Shown here: in pieces, positions 1 to 12,670 of the stretch
Layout of the letters: the number at the start of each line of letters is the position of its first letter
Position numbering within the stretch: position 1 is the first letter of the stretch
Source: Antitrichia curtipendula
Taxonomy: Eukaryota; Streptophyta; Bryopsida; Hypnales; Leucodontaceae
Direction of reading: 5' to 3'
DNA length: 64,000 bases
NCBI GenBank assembly: GCA_951230915.1
Contig: OX579642.1
Span: 3,596,001-3,660,000, forward strand
Position numbers and translations under genes: made by a program
Notes under the pieces: model-generated
Seen by the model: the letters and a program-made list of their open reading frames with translations, nothing else
Told to the model about the DNA's origin: nothing
The model's database searches: none

Positions 1-1605
1 CGTTGGTTGGCATCGAATACCAAATCTTACGAGAACTAGGATGCGATCCACACTTCTTTACTTCCGATGGTCGCAACAATTTGTTGAACTTCTCCATAGG
101 CAGAAGACCATTTTTTGCACACAGTAAAGGGTGTGCACAAGGTTTGTTTTGACATGAGAATCCTCTATCTGCCTGCACATTTTTTTAAGTAAATAAGAAA
201 ATGTTGTCATATCCAATGAATAAATAAGAGCTAATATTACTCCAAAGCTAATGAAAAATGAACTGACTTACAAAATATGTAATAATACTATAATAGTCTG
301 TAAAACAACAATTTGACTTACTTATTTGTTTCATGCATGACTTGCATGACAACTTCAACACATCCTTTTGTCTCCAAGATGATTGAATCCACCGCATAGT
401 GCCATGACATTTCCGATGAGTGCAAATGAGTGATGTGGTTCATCCATGCTCGAAGATGATGATTGCCATCACACACAAAGAACTTTAAGTTCTTCATGTG
501 CTGCAACTCCTCATGTGAGTCCAAGTATTTTGTAAATTTGTCATTCTTTGCATTTCAAAGAGGCCCCCATTCCTCCTTCTCCTCAGCTGCCCATTCGATG
601 CTCTCTCTTGCCTCGTCTGTAGTAGACAAATAGAAAATTGATGATCCCTCATGATACCCATGGACAAATTCTTGCTCCAATTTTACCAAATCACAAGAGA
701 AAGTTGGTCTTACCATTGGCATTGCAAGCATATGGCAAAAGAGGATGCAAAGACGAGTCAATGACTCTGGCTTTGCCCTCAAGCTAGCAATAGTTGCCAC
801 CACTAGAAGAAACCTGTTGTTTTTTTATATCCAAATTTTGGACGTAAAAAAAAACACAGGTTTCTTCTAGTGCATTGAGTCCACTTTTTGAAAACGATGG
901 AGTTGATCTTCTATCATTTTGTCCTCCTCCTCGTCACCCACCTCCACAAATTCCATTTCCTCTCCTTCTTCCTCACTACCAAGCTCAGGTTGAGTGGTGT
1001 CATTTGTTCCAAGAGTACCCATCACGACAACCACTTTAGAAGTTTATGGAGTGGAGGTGACCTATCATGTTTCAATGTGTTCACAATAGTAAGTGTAGAC
1101 CTAATATTCTATTATACACTTTGCATTTCAAATGATACTTTAGAAATCTCATTGAATTTTAATAATGCACATTTATTGATCATGTAGACAAATACAAGCT
1201 ATAGAGTTAATGCTATAACTTCAAAAGTCTAGTCACTTTCAATCATTGAACATATATGATGTACCACATGTGTCAAATCCTTTCAATCTCAGATTCAAAT
1301 AGCAGACTTGATATCGACCCATCAGTTTCATCATCTGATATCAACCTTCCTCCTTCAATGCTTGAACTCTCCGATGAAAATAAAGGAACGTTTTTCATTT
1401 TTATGGAAGGCTTTCTTGAACTACTCATTTGGACATCTAGAAAATCCCACAACCTATTGATTGCATCCAATTGATCATCAAGACTCACCACTATGGGAGT
1501 ACTCAAAATAGGATTTTGAGGAGGTAAATAACTCTCCATGCCATCTGTTGCTATTGGACGACCTTGAGTTTGAGGAACATCTTGTGATTCCACCTCAAGC
1601 TGCAA
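1..1605 (-). pseudogene. Decayed ParB-methyltransferase-like gene of E1 (N-terminal half, runs off the left edge)
   Basis: A second, broken copy of the E2 gene at 19927-28939. Exons matching E2 in order are 1605-1273 (acidic, serine-rich), about 1066-322 (the ParB-like exon, ending at a GTAAGT donor in the same codon phase as E2) and 168-1 (exon with LLPMEKFNKLLRPSEV against LLPMERFNEMLRPSEV in E2). The ParB-like motif reads CDGNHHLRAW where E2 has CNGNHRRLAW, so part of the GxHRR signature is lost. A 72-bp foldback insertion (801-872) and at least two frameshifts (near 530-555 and in the 168-1 exon) break it. The methyltransferase-like half would lie to the left of the window. Homology to E2 is clear; function here is surely lost. 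Confidence 0.8.
801..872. repeat. 72-bp foldback MITE with CACTAG ends inside an exon
   Basis: CACTAGAAGAAACCTG at 801 is repeated in inverted form ending CTAGTG at 872. It sits between the E1 codons matching LQKVDS and VATIAS of E2, so the uninterrupted paralogue proves it is an insertion. The CACTA-like start suggests a tiny CACTA-type derivative, but a 3-bp target duplication is not clean. Confidence 0.7.
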
Positions 1606-1899
1606 GATGCAAATTCACAATGACATAAGAACATAGGGTTAGAGAAAATGCATAATGATTACAATCTTTTTATAGAGCTAATCATATGTGCAAAATATAC
1701 TCTACAAAATTACCTCCATTGATAAATATTACAAATTTATATATATGCCCAATAATATATAATTCAAATTGAATGAATTCATTTATACCAACAATAAATA
1801 AAATTCAACCTCAAGTGTAAAAAATGAATAAATAAATAATCAATGTGTATCAACTATCTAAGAGACATAAAATATGGAGGATACTAGTGTGCTCCTTTG

Positions 1900-3863
1900 A
1901 GCCCCCCTTCGGTACCAAAGGCCCACTTGGAAGGTCTCTCTGGTATCTCCATTTAACATACAATATATGAACGCTACTAATGACTGAGGCCCACATACTG
2001 CCTTTGTTTCAATTGCCGTCAATGGACTAGTTTAGTGTAGGTCTTTGTGACCCTAGATGGGGTTACTAATGATAACTTGAGAAACCACCTTTGGGACCGA
2101 AGGCCCCCTCTAGAGGTCTATTAGGTATCCCTATTATTCATATAAAAAATGAATGTTGCTAATGATTAAAGCCCCTGCAATAGGTGCACTTCAATTGTCA
2201 TCAATGGACTAGTTCAATGTAAGGCTTTGTGATTCTAAATAAGGATACCGGTAGTAGCCTTGGAGACCCCTTCGGGACCAAAGGCACTCTTGGTAGGTCC
2301 CTTTGGTATCTCCAAAATCCATAAATGAAAAATACAAAATCGCAATTTCTAACAACTACTAATCAAGCAAGATTTGAGAATGCCATTGGTATCAAGAATA
2401 ATATCAATCTTGTAAAAGAAATCATTTTCGTGACAACAATAGAATTCAAGCTCTCATTAATAAATATTCCAATTCCTAGTCGGACAAATTGACTTCATCC
2501 TAGCCATGACCTTCACAAGAACTATTTCCACTCATATAAAGAGCTGAATTGTTAAAAATTCAAATGTAATGCTACAAAGTTAGAGAGAGATAGATGTGCT
2601 TTCAATTGTTTCTATAGAAAGTGCATCAGTGCTTGCATGACAAAAGCATGAAAATTATAAACATATCTTTCAAAGAGTATTGATGGAGCTTCAATATTTG
2701 TGAGAATCATGTAGTCTACAATGCACAACTTCAATTTGCACTAAATCGTGACTTCACCTCCTATGCTAAGGATCACAGTTGCATACCATTTTGCATGAAA
2801 TAGGGATTCTGGTTCAAAGTTCCGGTATCCCCTTCGGGACCAAAGGCTTTCTCAAGGGTCCCTTTGGTATTCCCATAATCTGAAATTATTCTTACTATAA
2901 CTACATCAAAATTGATTAACAACAATCAGGTTGATACCATATTCACAAGGTCAAAGCTACATTCAAGAAGGATCAACAAACTATATTGTAGTACAAGGAC
3001 AGAACGAGCATGTAATTTCACATTCTCTTTATCCAATTTTTTCTCAATTTTCTATAGCACGTTCATGTTGATTCAGGATCTAATTCATTTGTATTATCAT
3101 AAAAAAGATCTCCTGAATAAATAATCGACATCTCTACTTTGAAATGATTGAAATCTCTATTCTACAATGAGTCTCCCAAAGTTGCTAAGCCAATATTGCT
3201 TGCAAGGTATTGAGTTCTATAGCTCACTAATTCTTATCCTACCATGTCTTGAGAACCCCATTGACCAAGAACACTCTTTTCAATTTCTAGAAGAAGAAAC
3301 CCACTAAAAACAATCAATACATAACGATCCTGGCCTTGCATCTCTCACAGAATAATCTTGTATACATTCAAATTCTAGAAGCTAATCAATAATTGGGCCA
3401 AAAATATATAATTACAAGGACACCAAGTGAGAGCTGTGGGACCTCCTTCAGGACCAAAAGTCTTCTCGGAGGGTCACTCTGGTATCCCAAAAACTCAAGA
3501 ATTTGAATGGAAATTTAAAATCAAGAGAGCATGGCATATTTGAATGGTTGAATAAAATTATACAAGTCGGTCAGAATCTAGTTACAATACTACTATTCTA
3601 ATATTATGACCTAGGTAGCTTATCACAACTGATACTTGTCGATTGGATACCAAACATAACAATTACGCATTACAAATTGTAAAGTTTGAAATTATAGTAG
3701 TTGCATCCTTTAGCCATAAACTCCCTCGTTCACTTAATAAATTTGAATTCTTAATTTGTAACCACGAGGACCTCACTCACTTTCAAGAAAACTGTATATC
3801 ACTTGGCATCTTAGGGTCTACCTTCAGGACCGAAGACCCTCTAACAGGGTCCTTCCGCAATCT
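1900..3863. repeat. Six dispersed palindromic repeats of E1 (family C)
   Basis: Six copies of a roughly 50-bp imperfect hairpin lie at about 1900-1950, 2080-2133, 2262-2312, 2821-2875, 3437-3490 and 3811-3863. Each has a left arm like TTCGGGACCAAAGGC, a short variable loop, and a right arm like GGGTCCCTTTGGTAT. Sequence between copies is unrelated AT-rich DNA, so they are not a simple tandem array. They occupy the space between the two genes of E1, where E2 and EB also have palindromes, but with a different sequence. Confidence 0.8.
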
Positions 3864-5559
3864 ACAAAAATAAAAATGAGAACTAAATAATGAACTATTG
3901 TTCCAAAACAATAACTACCATTACTATAGTTCATGCTCTTTCTAGAAGGTGAAAAGGCAAGCACACAAATCAATTTTCCTTCTTTGCCTCATAACGATTT
4001 CATAGCAACTATCGAGAGTAAAGACTCACGGTGTTTTCTCTTTGGCGCTTGGTTCCTTGCTCTTGCTCCTGGGCCTTCCCCTTCACCCCTTGCTTCGTGT
4101 GTTCCTCATTACTGGTACGTGACTCTCCACGATCTTGTACAATGAACTACTTAGAATCAAACCCTTGAAATAAACAACTCAAAATGATGATATTGCAGTA
4201 GGGATGTGGAGCAAGCATGCAACGAAGAAGAGACAACAGATTAGGGATGCGGAAAAAAGACAGGAGAGAGGCTATGCGCCAAACTTTAATGCCTGGCAAA
4301 AATATCGGGAATAACACTGGGTAAGATGCTTACACAACATGCGGCCATCCAAATACTTATTAGTACTTAATAATTCAATCAATGGAACCAGTAAAAATAA
4401 CTATTAATACTAGCAAATATAATTGATTGATGTTTAATAATTCCAAAAATCTCCAGAAAGTATTGGAAATTTTGAAAAGTGTATGAATATTAAATTTGAT
4501 TTTTCATAATTCTCTGGAGATTTCTAAAGTCAATCATAAGAGACATAATAATTCGGAGTCATAACTTAGTCAAAAATAATTCATACAATAAAAACTTATT
4601 ATTCTTATTAGAAAGTTTTGTAGAGTTTTGTCGTGTGTAAGTATGGAAAGAACGTGGCTAATTGATATAATGGATATTGAAAAAAAAAAAAATCAATAAC
4701 CAAATTTCTTACTTGAAAATTTAATATACAATCTATTTTAGAAAATTTTAATATATAAAGTAAAGGCGTGGTGGAGATGATTTGAGGTCTACCTCAAGTC
4801 TATCTCAAGCTTTTTAGAAATAAAATCTAGATAGCACATTTGTCTTACACTAATATTACCTGTATATTAAAATGGAAAGAGCATCCAAGGAGCCTAGACT
4901 ATTCTTCAAGCCATGGAAAAGTAGCAAAAAAATGCAACATTGTCTCTTGGTCACAAAATGTTTAAATGATCAAAAGTAGATTTACGATGGTTGAAACATT
5001 TTGTACTTCAAAGGTGACCCTTCAAAGTGAATCTATTTTTAAGTATAGACTATCCTATCTCTTCAACTTTGAAAATTCCTAAAATTATTTTGTGAAAGTC
5101 GGAAAATTACAAAAAACACTTGGATTGCATTTCTCCTGAGTTTGCTAAAAATCTCATCAAATCATCAAATGTATTTTTAACTGACCTTTGACATAGTAGG
5201 ACCAAGAAAATATTTTTTTAATCTACTAATATATGAAATATCTTTCTAATCTACTAATATATTCAATACAATACACTAAAAATAATATGTGTGCTAATTG
5301 TCATTTCCAAAGCATTTTATTATGTACATTACAAAAATAAATGAAGTCTAATATCACTTTTGTAACCAAGTAAAGTGGTTTCAAAATGCACTAGCCATTA
5401 TATGTATTATGCTAGGGATGTCTTACAACAATTCCTTGAACAATGTTGGAAGATTGGAAGTTACAAACAATTAAATCAAATGCTTCAAAAGTAAATACAA
5501 TATACAAAACTAATAAAGACATGCTAGGAGAGGACTAAACAAGATGAAGTTGTAAATAG
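3864..5559. other. AT-rich spacer inside E1
   Basis: No supported gene. The first ~450 codons of the transposase expected here from E2 are missing, so E1 is truncated or rearranged between about 4 and 5.56 kb. Short open frames in this stretch look random. Confidence 0.5.
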
Positions 5560-6634
5560 AGCTTACATTTGGAAATCACACACATCCTATTGCCAAAGGT
5601 ATGTGCCGAGATTCAATAGAGACTATCTCTAGTCTCATTGTAGAGGAGATGGCCAAAATACCTACAGCCACCAACTTTGCAATTGCTTTAGCTACAAGCA
5701 AACAATTCTTGAGCAATTATCTTTTTCACAACAAAGAAGGACCCAAGGAGATGCTACGGGGTGATTAACTGGAGGAGGTTATGGATCGCTTCCAATATTT
5801 GTGCAGTCCAAATATACGCAATGTAATTTCATCCTTTCGTTCAAACAATCGGGGAGGTATTATCGACAACATCATGACTATGAAGAAGGACTCAAAGTTT
5901 GAATACATACATGACAGTGTCTTTCCAGGCTAAGGCAAGGAAAAAATGTACATATTCAAGATGCTGACAAAGGGACCGGGTAGCAGTGTAGACTTGGTGA
6001 GTTGCATGCAACCAAGAAGGGACCTTGAAAATGCGTGGGTCATGTTTGACCATGTGAAGTGCGTGAAGGAATGGACAACAATGGCGTGCCATGTATATAG
6101 CCCTAGTTATAAGAAGGTAATGACTATTGCAGTATGTGATATCAGTCTGAGGACATAGAGATCCAAGTGCAGTTCTAGAAGTGCTTAAATGCGGTCATGT
6201 CTTGGTGCAGAGTTGATCATCCGAACTTCAAAGGCTTCATGGTAGATAGTGCCATGGCCAATTGGAATGTAGTTCGCATTGTTTATGGCACTGGGTTCTG
6301 CAGAAGACAAAATGGTGAAGCGTGAAAGGACATGCTTGTTGCATTGGAGTAGTTCACTTCAAAAGTACACCTAGAAACACATCAAAGAAGATTTATAGCA
6401 TCAACATACGCGACTTTGCAAACAATACAAAGATTCAAAAACTATGGAGGAAGCAGAGACACATTACCTTACCATTTGGTCATGGTGGCTTTCATCCGGG
6501 GCTACAACAGAAGATGCTCTTCATCACTTAGACCACTAGTTGGCATTCTGGCATTTTTGTTACAGGCAATGGGGCGGCTTCATGCAAATGGTAGGTCCAA
6601 ATTTTCTTGTGCAATTTTTTTCATTAAATTTGAG

Positions 6635-6636
<2 letters not shown>

Positions 6637-6688
<52 letters not shown>
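6637..6688. repeat. (AT)n microsatellite in the E1 transposase intron
   Basis: About 50 bp of uninterrupted AT dinucleotides. It lies in the intron between transposase exons 1 and 2 of E1 (6591-6935). Confidence 0.95.
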
Positions 6689-6691
<3 letters not shown>

Positions 6692-7997
6692 TTTTTTTAT
6701 TTCTTTTCTTTTTCTTTTTTCTTTTGAATTGCAAAAAAATGATTAAATTTTGAAATTAGTAGATCTTCATAACACTCTTTGATCCTAAACAATATTTTGG
6801 AAAAATTTGGTAATGTACATGATTTTTATATCATTTATTCTTAGATATGAAATTTGAATTTCTTATGTTCTAATTTTCTAAAAAGTTGCAAATTTTATTT
6901 GTATACTAAAATGGAGATATCAAATGGTCTTACAGGATTTGAATTTAGAGGAGATGGCGGACATGCCTTCTTGCAATTTGTCAGAAACCGTTCACAACAA
7001 GTGATTGCAAATGTCTAGAAATCAGGGGAACAATTTGTTCAATGCTACTTGTAATGATAGTATCCGCACATGGATGAAGATGACAAACTATCGAGCATAC
7101 TTGAAGGGTAACGCTTATGGATCCAGTCCATCGAAGGGGGAGTTGAAGTTGCGGGCCGCAAGGCAAAGTGGAGATCCCAAAAAGATTGCGGAGGCACTAA
7201 ATACTTTACCTGGGGTTGAGGATGTTGGGACTCATATCCCTCATTTGGAAGGAGAAGAGATCTTTGGAAATACAAAGAGAAAACTAGATCTTCCTATTGG
7301 CTCAGAAGGGGACTCACATCGCCCGAACAAAGTGAACTTCTCCCAACGTCGAGTTCAAACACGATCTACAAGGGTAGAGGGAGAATCTTCCAAAGGCGTG
7401 GAAATCCTGAAGCAAACAAATGCAGAAGTGTACCATGTGACAAAGGCCTTGGAAAGCGACTGTAATATGTCGAAGTGGCATATAGCAAGGATCAGCCACA
7501 AATCCAATAGCAAATGTGAAGCTCAACAACGTGGATCAAACATGAAGTGTACAGCCAAAATTGCAAAGGGACCAAAGGGAAGACCCGCTCCAACTTATCG
7601 TGGAAGAAAAGAGAACTATGATCCCCTTAGGGAGGTAGTAACTGACTTTTGGTTTTGTTGGGATGATATTGAACGATGTGTCAAAGGAACGAAGCAAAAA
7701 TGGGTAATTGATTGGCCATAAGTTCCAGAGGTGTGCCATGTTTTGACTGGGACGAATCTAGATAGGGAAGAGACGTTAATGCTACAATATACTGGCTTTT
7801 GTCTACAAGAGCGGCCTGCAATGTCTCCACGCCGTCTTTTTACAATGTCAAAGATATTCAAGACTATTTTGTATGATCAATAGCCACCTTCCAAACCAAA
7901 TGGGTATCCAACTGTGAGGAATAACAAAACCATCCGCCGACTTGCAAATGCCCCAACAATTGAACAACAAAACAAGTGGGAGAGTACAGGGAACATC

Positions 7998-8005
7998 AAA
8001 GGAAA
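7998..8005. other. Left target-site duplication of H (AAGGAAAT)
   Basis: AAGGAAAT immediately precedes the H terminus at 8006, and the same 8 bases follow the right terminus at 30874-30881. Removing H plus one duplicate restores the transposase reading GNIKGN-ILGIT, matching GNVRG-LILGVT in E2. Eight-base duplications are typical of hAT transposons. Confidence 0.97.
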
Positions 8006-8149
8006 TCAGGGTTGTCACACCGGGCAAGTCGCCCACCCGCCCGTCTGGTTCGCTTGTCCAATTGAGGCTTCGCCCGTCCGATGTAGTCAACAACATGTTG
8101 ACTTTATGTGAATTAAAAAAAAGGTTGACGTGGAATTATTTGGCTGCCA

Positions 8150-8880
8150 ATTCAGACTCCGGGCATGGACTTAAGTCAAATAAGGCGCGGACTTAAACAG
8201 GACAAGGCGTGGACTTACGGATGGGCGCAGACTTAAGTTGGGCAGAGCGCGGACTTAAGTCAGGTTGCGGACTTAAACAGGACGGGCGCGGACTTTTGGG
8301 TGGGCACAGACTTAAGTCGGGCATAGTGCGGACTCATATTAGGGCGCGGACTGAAGTAGGGTTGTCACACTGGACGGACCGTCTGCCTGTTCGCCCATCC
8401 GGTAGAGTTCCTCGCCCGTCCGATGTAGTCAACAAGGAGTTGACTTTCATACGTAGAAAAAAATGCCACCTGGATTTACCTTAATCATCCGACTGCCAGC
8501 GCGAGTTAGGGCGCGGACTCAATCAGGTTGGGGCGTGGACTTAGGTCAAGTGGGGACGTAAAATATGGAAGGCGTGGACTCAAGTAAGTCGGGGCACGGA
8601 CTCAAGAAGGTCGGGCGTGGACTTAAAATGGGCGTGGACGTAAAATATGCAGTGCGCAAACTTCAGCAAGTCGGGGCGTGGACTTAGGATGAACTTGGAC
8701 GTAAAATATGCAAGGCGTGGACTCAAGCAGGTCGAGCGCGGACTCAAGCAAGTCGGGCATGGACTCAAGCAGGTCGGGCATGGACTCAAGCAGGTCGGGC
8801 GGGGACTCAAGCAAGTCGACCGTGGACTCAAGCAGGTTGGACGTGGACTCAAGCAGGTTGGGGCGTGGACTTAGAATGAA
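8150..8880. repeat. Left subterminal direct-repeat array of H
   Basis: About thirty loosely spaced copies of a GCGYGGACTYAAG unit. They become a tight 18-20 bp tandem array (GTGGACTCAAGCAGGTCGG type) at about 8700-8870. All point the same way, and the unit reappears in complementary form in the next kilobase and near the right end. Confidence 0.9.
8357..8460. repeat. Internal copy of the H terminus
   Basis: TAGGGTTGTCACAC at 8357 and the following hundred bases, including CGCCCGTCCGATGTAGTCAA, repeat the terminus at 8006 with about two-thirds identity. It could be an ancient terminal duplication or a remnant of an older nested copy. Confidence 0.75.
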
Positions 8881-9965
8881 CGCCCACACTTTAGAGTCCA
8901 CGCCCATACATTTTGTCCATGCCTTAGAGTCATCCCATGGACAATCAATTGTCATTTTTTGGGGTCCACGCCCTACGCCATAGAGTCCGCGCCCGGACCT
9001 TAAGTCTACGCCCTAGAGTTTGCACCCATATCTTAAGTCCATGCCCATACTTTAGGTCCACGCCCTGAGTCTGCGCTTGACAAAAGTCCATGCCTTCAGG
9101 TCTACGAGTGGAGTTTACGTCTACGCCTATCAGTCCACACTTGACCCTAAACGTCCAGAAGCCCACGGTTGCATACTCCAAAGTCTACGCGTTGAAATGA
9201 ACGCCCAATCTCCAAGAATACCGGGAGGAGTACTTAATGTCTGACAAAGTCAAACATTGTCCGATTTGCCCAATATGTTGTCTGATTCGTCCGATTGGGC
9301 GTTTTTCCAAACTCCTCAAATTTTCACTCTTCTAAAATGGCCTTCTAGCCTATGCGTCTCCGCCTTAGAGTCCACGCCTATACATTTTATCCATGCCTTA
9401 GAGTCATCCCATGGACATCCAACTATCATTTTTTTGGATCCACGCCCTATGCCTTAGAGTCCACGCCCAGACCTTAAGTCCACGCCCTAGAGTCCATGCC
9501 CATACCTTAGGTCCACGCCCTGAGTCCGCGCTCAACAAAAGTCCACGCCTTCAGATCTACGAGCGGAGTTTACGTCCACGCCTAACAGTCCACGCTTGAC
9601 CCTAAACATCTAGAAGCCCACGGTTGCATACTCCAAAGTCTACGCATCGAAGTGAGCACCCAATCTCCAAGAACATCGGGAGGAGTAATTAATGTCTGAC
9701 AAAGTCAAACGTTGTCCGATTCGCCCGATATGTTGTCTAATTCACCCGATTGGGCGTTTTTCCAAACTCCTCAAACTTTCACTCTTCTAAGATGGCCTTC
9801 TAGCCCATGCGTCTCCGCCTTAGAGTCCACGCCCGAACCTTACGTCCACGCTTTAGAGTCCACGCCCATACATTTTATCCATGCCTTAGAGTCATCCCAT
9901 GGACATCCAACTATCATTTGTTGGGGTCCACGCCTTACACCTTAGAGTCCATGCCCTACCTCTAC
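8881..9965. repeat. Inverted continuation of the H array, with ~475-bp higher-order duplication
   Basis: From about 8881 the motif switches to its complement (GAGTCCACGCCC). A unit of roughly 475 bp, containing TTATCCATGCCTTAGAGTC and CTGACAAAGTCAAACGTTG, is present about two and a half times, with equivalent points near 8911, 9389 and 9876. With 8150-8880 it forms a very large potential foldback. Confidence 0.85.
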
Positions 9966-10296
9966 ATCCGGATGCCCCAGCCAGCTAGCCGCTTTTCAAA
10001 ATTAGGGGGAATGCGAATTCAAATTGCAATAGGATACTCCCTCCCCCCTTCTAAATTGGTTGTATTAATTAGATGGCAGCTCATGTTTATTTTAATTCTT
10101 TTAATTTAATTACAAAAACAAGGCAATTTGTAGTTTCATTATAACTTAGCCCGTTAATTAAAAAGGAGGCACTCCTAAATCGTTTGTTATTTTTTTTCTA
10201 GATAGAAGTGGTTTATGGACAGCAAATCTTAGATCCTAAATTCTAAGCTTTAAATTCTATAAACCATTCTCTATTTAAGAAATACAATTCAACTTG

Positions 10297-10628
10297 TGCA
10301 TCCATTTAGTTCCCAAAACTTTCAATAAAATGGGGACACAAGCTTATGGGTCCCTTTGGATAATTGAAAAAATATATATAATGATGTACAAGTCCACATA
10401 TTCTATCTCATTTCTTTTTCCACATAGTGCATCCATTTAATTCCCAAAGCTTTCAATAAAATGGGGACACAAGCTTACGGGGCCCTTTGGATAATTGAAA
10501 ATATATATATAATGATGTACAAGCCCACATATTCTATCTCATTTCTTTTTCCACATGGTGCATCCATTTAATTCCCAAAGCTTTCAATAAAATGGGGACA
10601 CAAGCTTATGGGTCCCTTTGGATAATTG

Positions 10629-10716
<88 letters not shown>

Positions 10717-11086
10717 GATGTAGGAGCCCACATATTCTATCTCATTTCTTTTTCCACATAGTGCATCCATTTAATTCCCAAAGCTTTCAATAAAATGGGG
10801 ACACAAGCTTACGGGTCCCTTTGGATAATTGAAAATATATATGTATAATGATGTACAAGCCCATATATTCTATCTCATTTCTTTTTCCACATGGTGCATC
10901 CATTTAATTCCCAAAGCTTTCAATAAAATGGGGACACAAGCTTACGGGGCCCTTTGGATAATTGAAAATATATATATAATGATGTACAAGCCCACATATT
11001 CTATCTCATTTCTTTTTCCACATGGTGCATCCATTTAATTCCCAAAGCTTTCAATAAAATGGAGACACAAGCTTACGGGGCCCTTT
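10297..11086. repeat. ~128-bp satellite array, six units
   Basis: Units start near 10297, 10428, 10558, 10761, 10893 and 11024 with TGCATCCATTTAATTCCC and include ATGGGGACACAAGCTTA. Identity between adjacent units is very high. The third unit is lengthened by a poly-A plus (AT)n tract. Confidence 0.95.
10630..10714. repeat. Poly-A followed by (AT)n tract
   Basis: About 32 A residues followed by about 48 bases of AT repeats, at the position where the other satellite units have only a short AT run. It is a local microsatellite expansion. Confidence 0.95.
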
Positions 11087-11092
11087 TAATCC

Positions 11093-11172
11093 AAGGTTTA
11101 GGATTTAGGGTAGGATTTAGGGTTTAGGATAGGGTTTAGGGTTTAGGGTAGGGTTTAAGATCTAGGGTTTGA
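11093..11172. repeat. Degenerate telomere-like TTTAGGG tract
   Basis: About ten imperfect TTTAGGG or TAGGATTTAGGG units adjoin the end of the 128-bp satellite. TTTAGGG is the plant-type telomere unit. Its internal position and degeneracy indicate an interstitial tract. Confidence 0.85.
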
Positions 11173-11990
11173 CTTCCATTGCTAGTACCTCATTTTTGTC
11201 CCCATGCTTGGATCACTAGATGCCCAAATCAATATATTCACGTATTCCCATTTCCGAATGGAAGTTAATCCTTCAAAGCAAAATTCTAGTTTCAAGGCCT
11301 AGAATAAATTGTTTTTTTTCTCTCACAAGCACTTACCTATAAAATTGATGAAATTTGTTTGCTATATTTTCTATATCTAAAGATGATAGGGCTCTATTTG
11401 AATAAAGACATGAGAAATTTATTTGATGGAATGGGGAAAAGAAAGGATTGGTGGATAGAAGCCTTAATCATTACATTTTTTATTTTCTTGAAGTGTACAT
11501 GCTATCAAAGGCTTCAGAATTTAATTGAGAGAATAGAGAAGAAAAGGGATTGGTAAGTAGAAGCGTCATACATATTATATTTTATTTTTTTGAAGGTTAT
11601 ATCTCAACAAAAGGCTTGAGAATGTAATTGATGGAATGGGAAAACAAGAGATTGGTGAATAGAAACCTCAAGCATTTTATTTTTATTTTTTTGAAGGTTA
11701 TATCTCAATAAAGGGCTTGAGAATGTAATTGATGGAATGGGGGAGAGATGGGATTCGTGGTGAGGTAAAGGGACTTTTCCTTAGAAGTGTTTCAATATGA
11801 GATTCCTCCACAAATTTCAAGGTAGATTTGACTTCTATTGCTAGTACCTCATTCTTGATCCCATGCTTGGATCACTAAATGCCCAAATCAAGACGTTCAC
11901 CTACTCCCATTTTCCAATGGGAGTTAATCCTTGAAAGCAAAGTTCTACTTTCAAGGCCTAGAATACATTGTGTTTTTTGCTCAAAGCATT
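11168..11990. repeat. Pair of ~165-bp direct repeats with ~100-bp tandem units between
   Basis: 11168-11332 and 11826-11990 are close copies sharing GCTAGTACCTCAT, CATGCTTGGATCACTA and TTTCAAGGCCTAGAATA. Between them are three to four degenerate units with GGCTTGAGAATGTAATTGATGG. No gene is evident. Confidence 0.85.
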
Positions 11991-12044
11991 TGGCAATGAA
12001 AATTTCAAAAAAGGAAATGACTATGTGGTTGAAGTAATTTTATG

Positions 12045-12670
12045 CACCCAAATATTTCATTCAATCACGTAAATGTTAAACGCTTCAACGTATCTACAAA
12101 AATAACTTAAAAGAATTTAAAACAAAAATAAACAAAATGTGAATGTACCAAAACACAAAAGCAACCCAAAGAACAAAAATCCAAAAAAATATAATGTGGT
12201 TCATGTGAATCCGTGCAAATCCAATGTTCAATTCAACAATAAAACTTTTCTACGTAGCTACTTAAGTATTTCAAAATAATTTTAAGAGCTAGAAGAATTT
12301 AATTATACCAACCTACCATAAATAATTTGAAGCAAATTAAAACAAAATATAAAGTGTAATAAATCCTAGCAAAACCAAACCCTCAATTCACCAATAACAT
12401 TGTCAAACTCTTCTGTATATCCAATAAAGCAACTCAATTTTTCTTTAAAACTAAACTAAACAAGACTAATGTAATAAAATCCCTGTAAACCCAATGTTCA
12501 ATTCACTAATTTAAAGCAAATTCTTCTATACATCCATTAAATTAATAGAAAAGAATGTTTAAAAAAACTGAATAAGGTGGTTGATGTAAATCCCAATGCA
12601 ATTCCAATATTGAATTCAACAATGAAATGGCAACTCCTTCTTTTTATCTACCAAAATGACCTAAAGTTAA
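12045..12670. repeat. Degenerate ~120-bp tandem repeats, AT-rich
   Basis: Four to five diverged units share a core like AATCCAATGTTCAATTCA, at about 12205, 12360, 12476 and 12590. No coding potential is seen in 11991-13017. Confidence 0.6.

Larger units (their letters stand above)
5560..8005 (+). pseudogene. MULE-type transposase of E1, 5' portion (interrupted at 8005)
   Basis: Homologous along its length to the E2 transposase. Exon 1 (about 5560-6590) covers the DDE region, recognisable as AWVMFDHVK, TTMACHVY and WNVVRIVYG, and ends at a GTAGGT donor matching the E2 donor after the FMQM residues. Exon 2 starts at 6936 after TTACAG (DLNLEEMADMPSCNLSETVHNK). Stops include TGA 7002-7004, TAA 7719-7721 and TAG 7881-7883, with further stops and frameshifts in exon 1. 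The reading frame stops at 8005, where element H is inserted, and resumes at 30882. The N-terminal third is missing. MULE transposases are RNase H-fold DDE recombinases with a C-terminal SWIM zinc finger. This copy cannot be active. Confidence 0.88.

Noticed and set aside
6540..6746. Open frame with an Ile-Tyr repeat
   Set aside because: Translation of an (AT)n microsatellite in the E1 transposase intron.
8600..8870. Regularly spaced short repeats resembling a CRISPR array
   Set aside because: The intervening sequence is itself repetitive, the DNA is eukaryotic and no cas genes are present. It is a subterminal tandem array of H.
8580..9600. Several frames of 60-110 codons on both strands
   Set aside because: Translations of the GC-rich tandem repeats of H, with repeated short peptides only.
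11093..11172. TTTAGGG repeats as a chromosome end
   Set aside because: Short, degenerate and followed by more than 50 kb of ordinary sequence. It is an interstitial tract.
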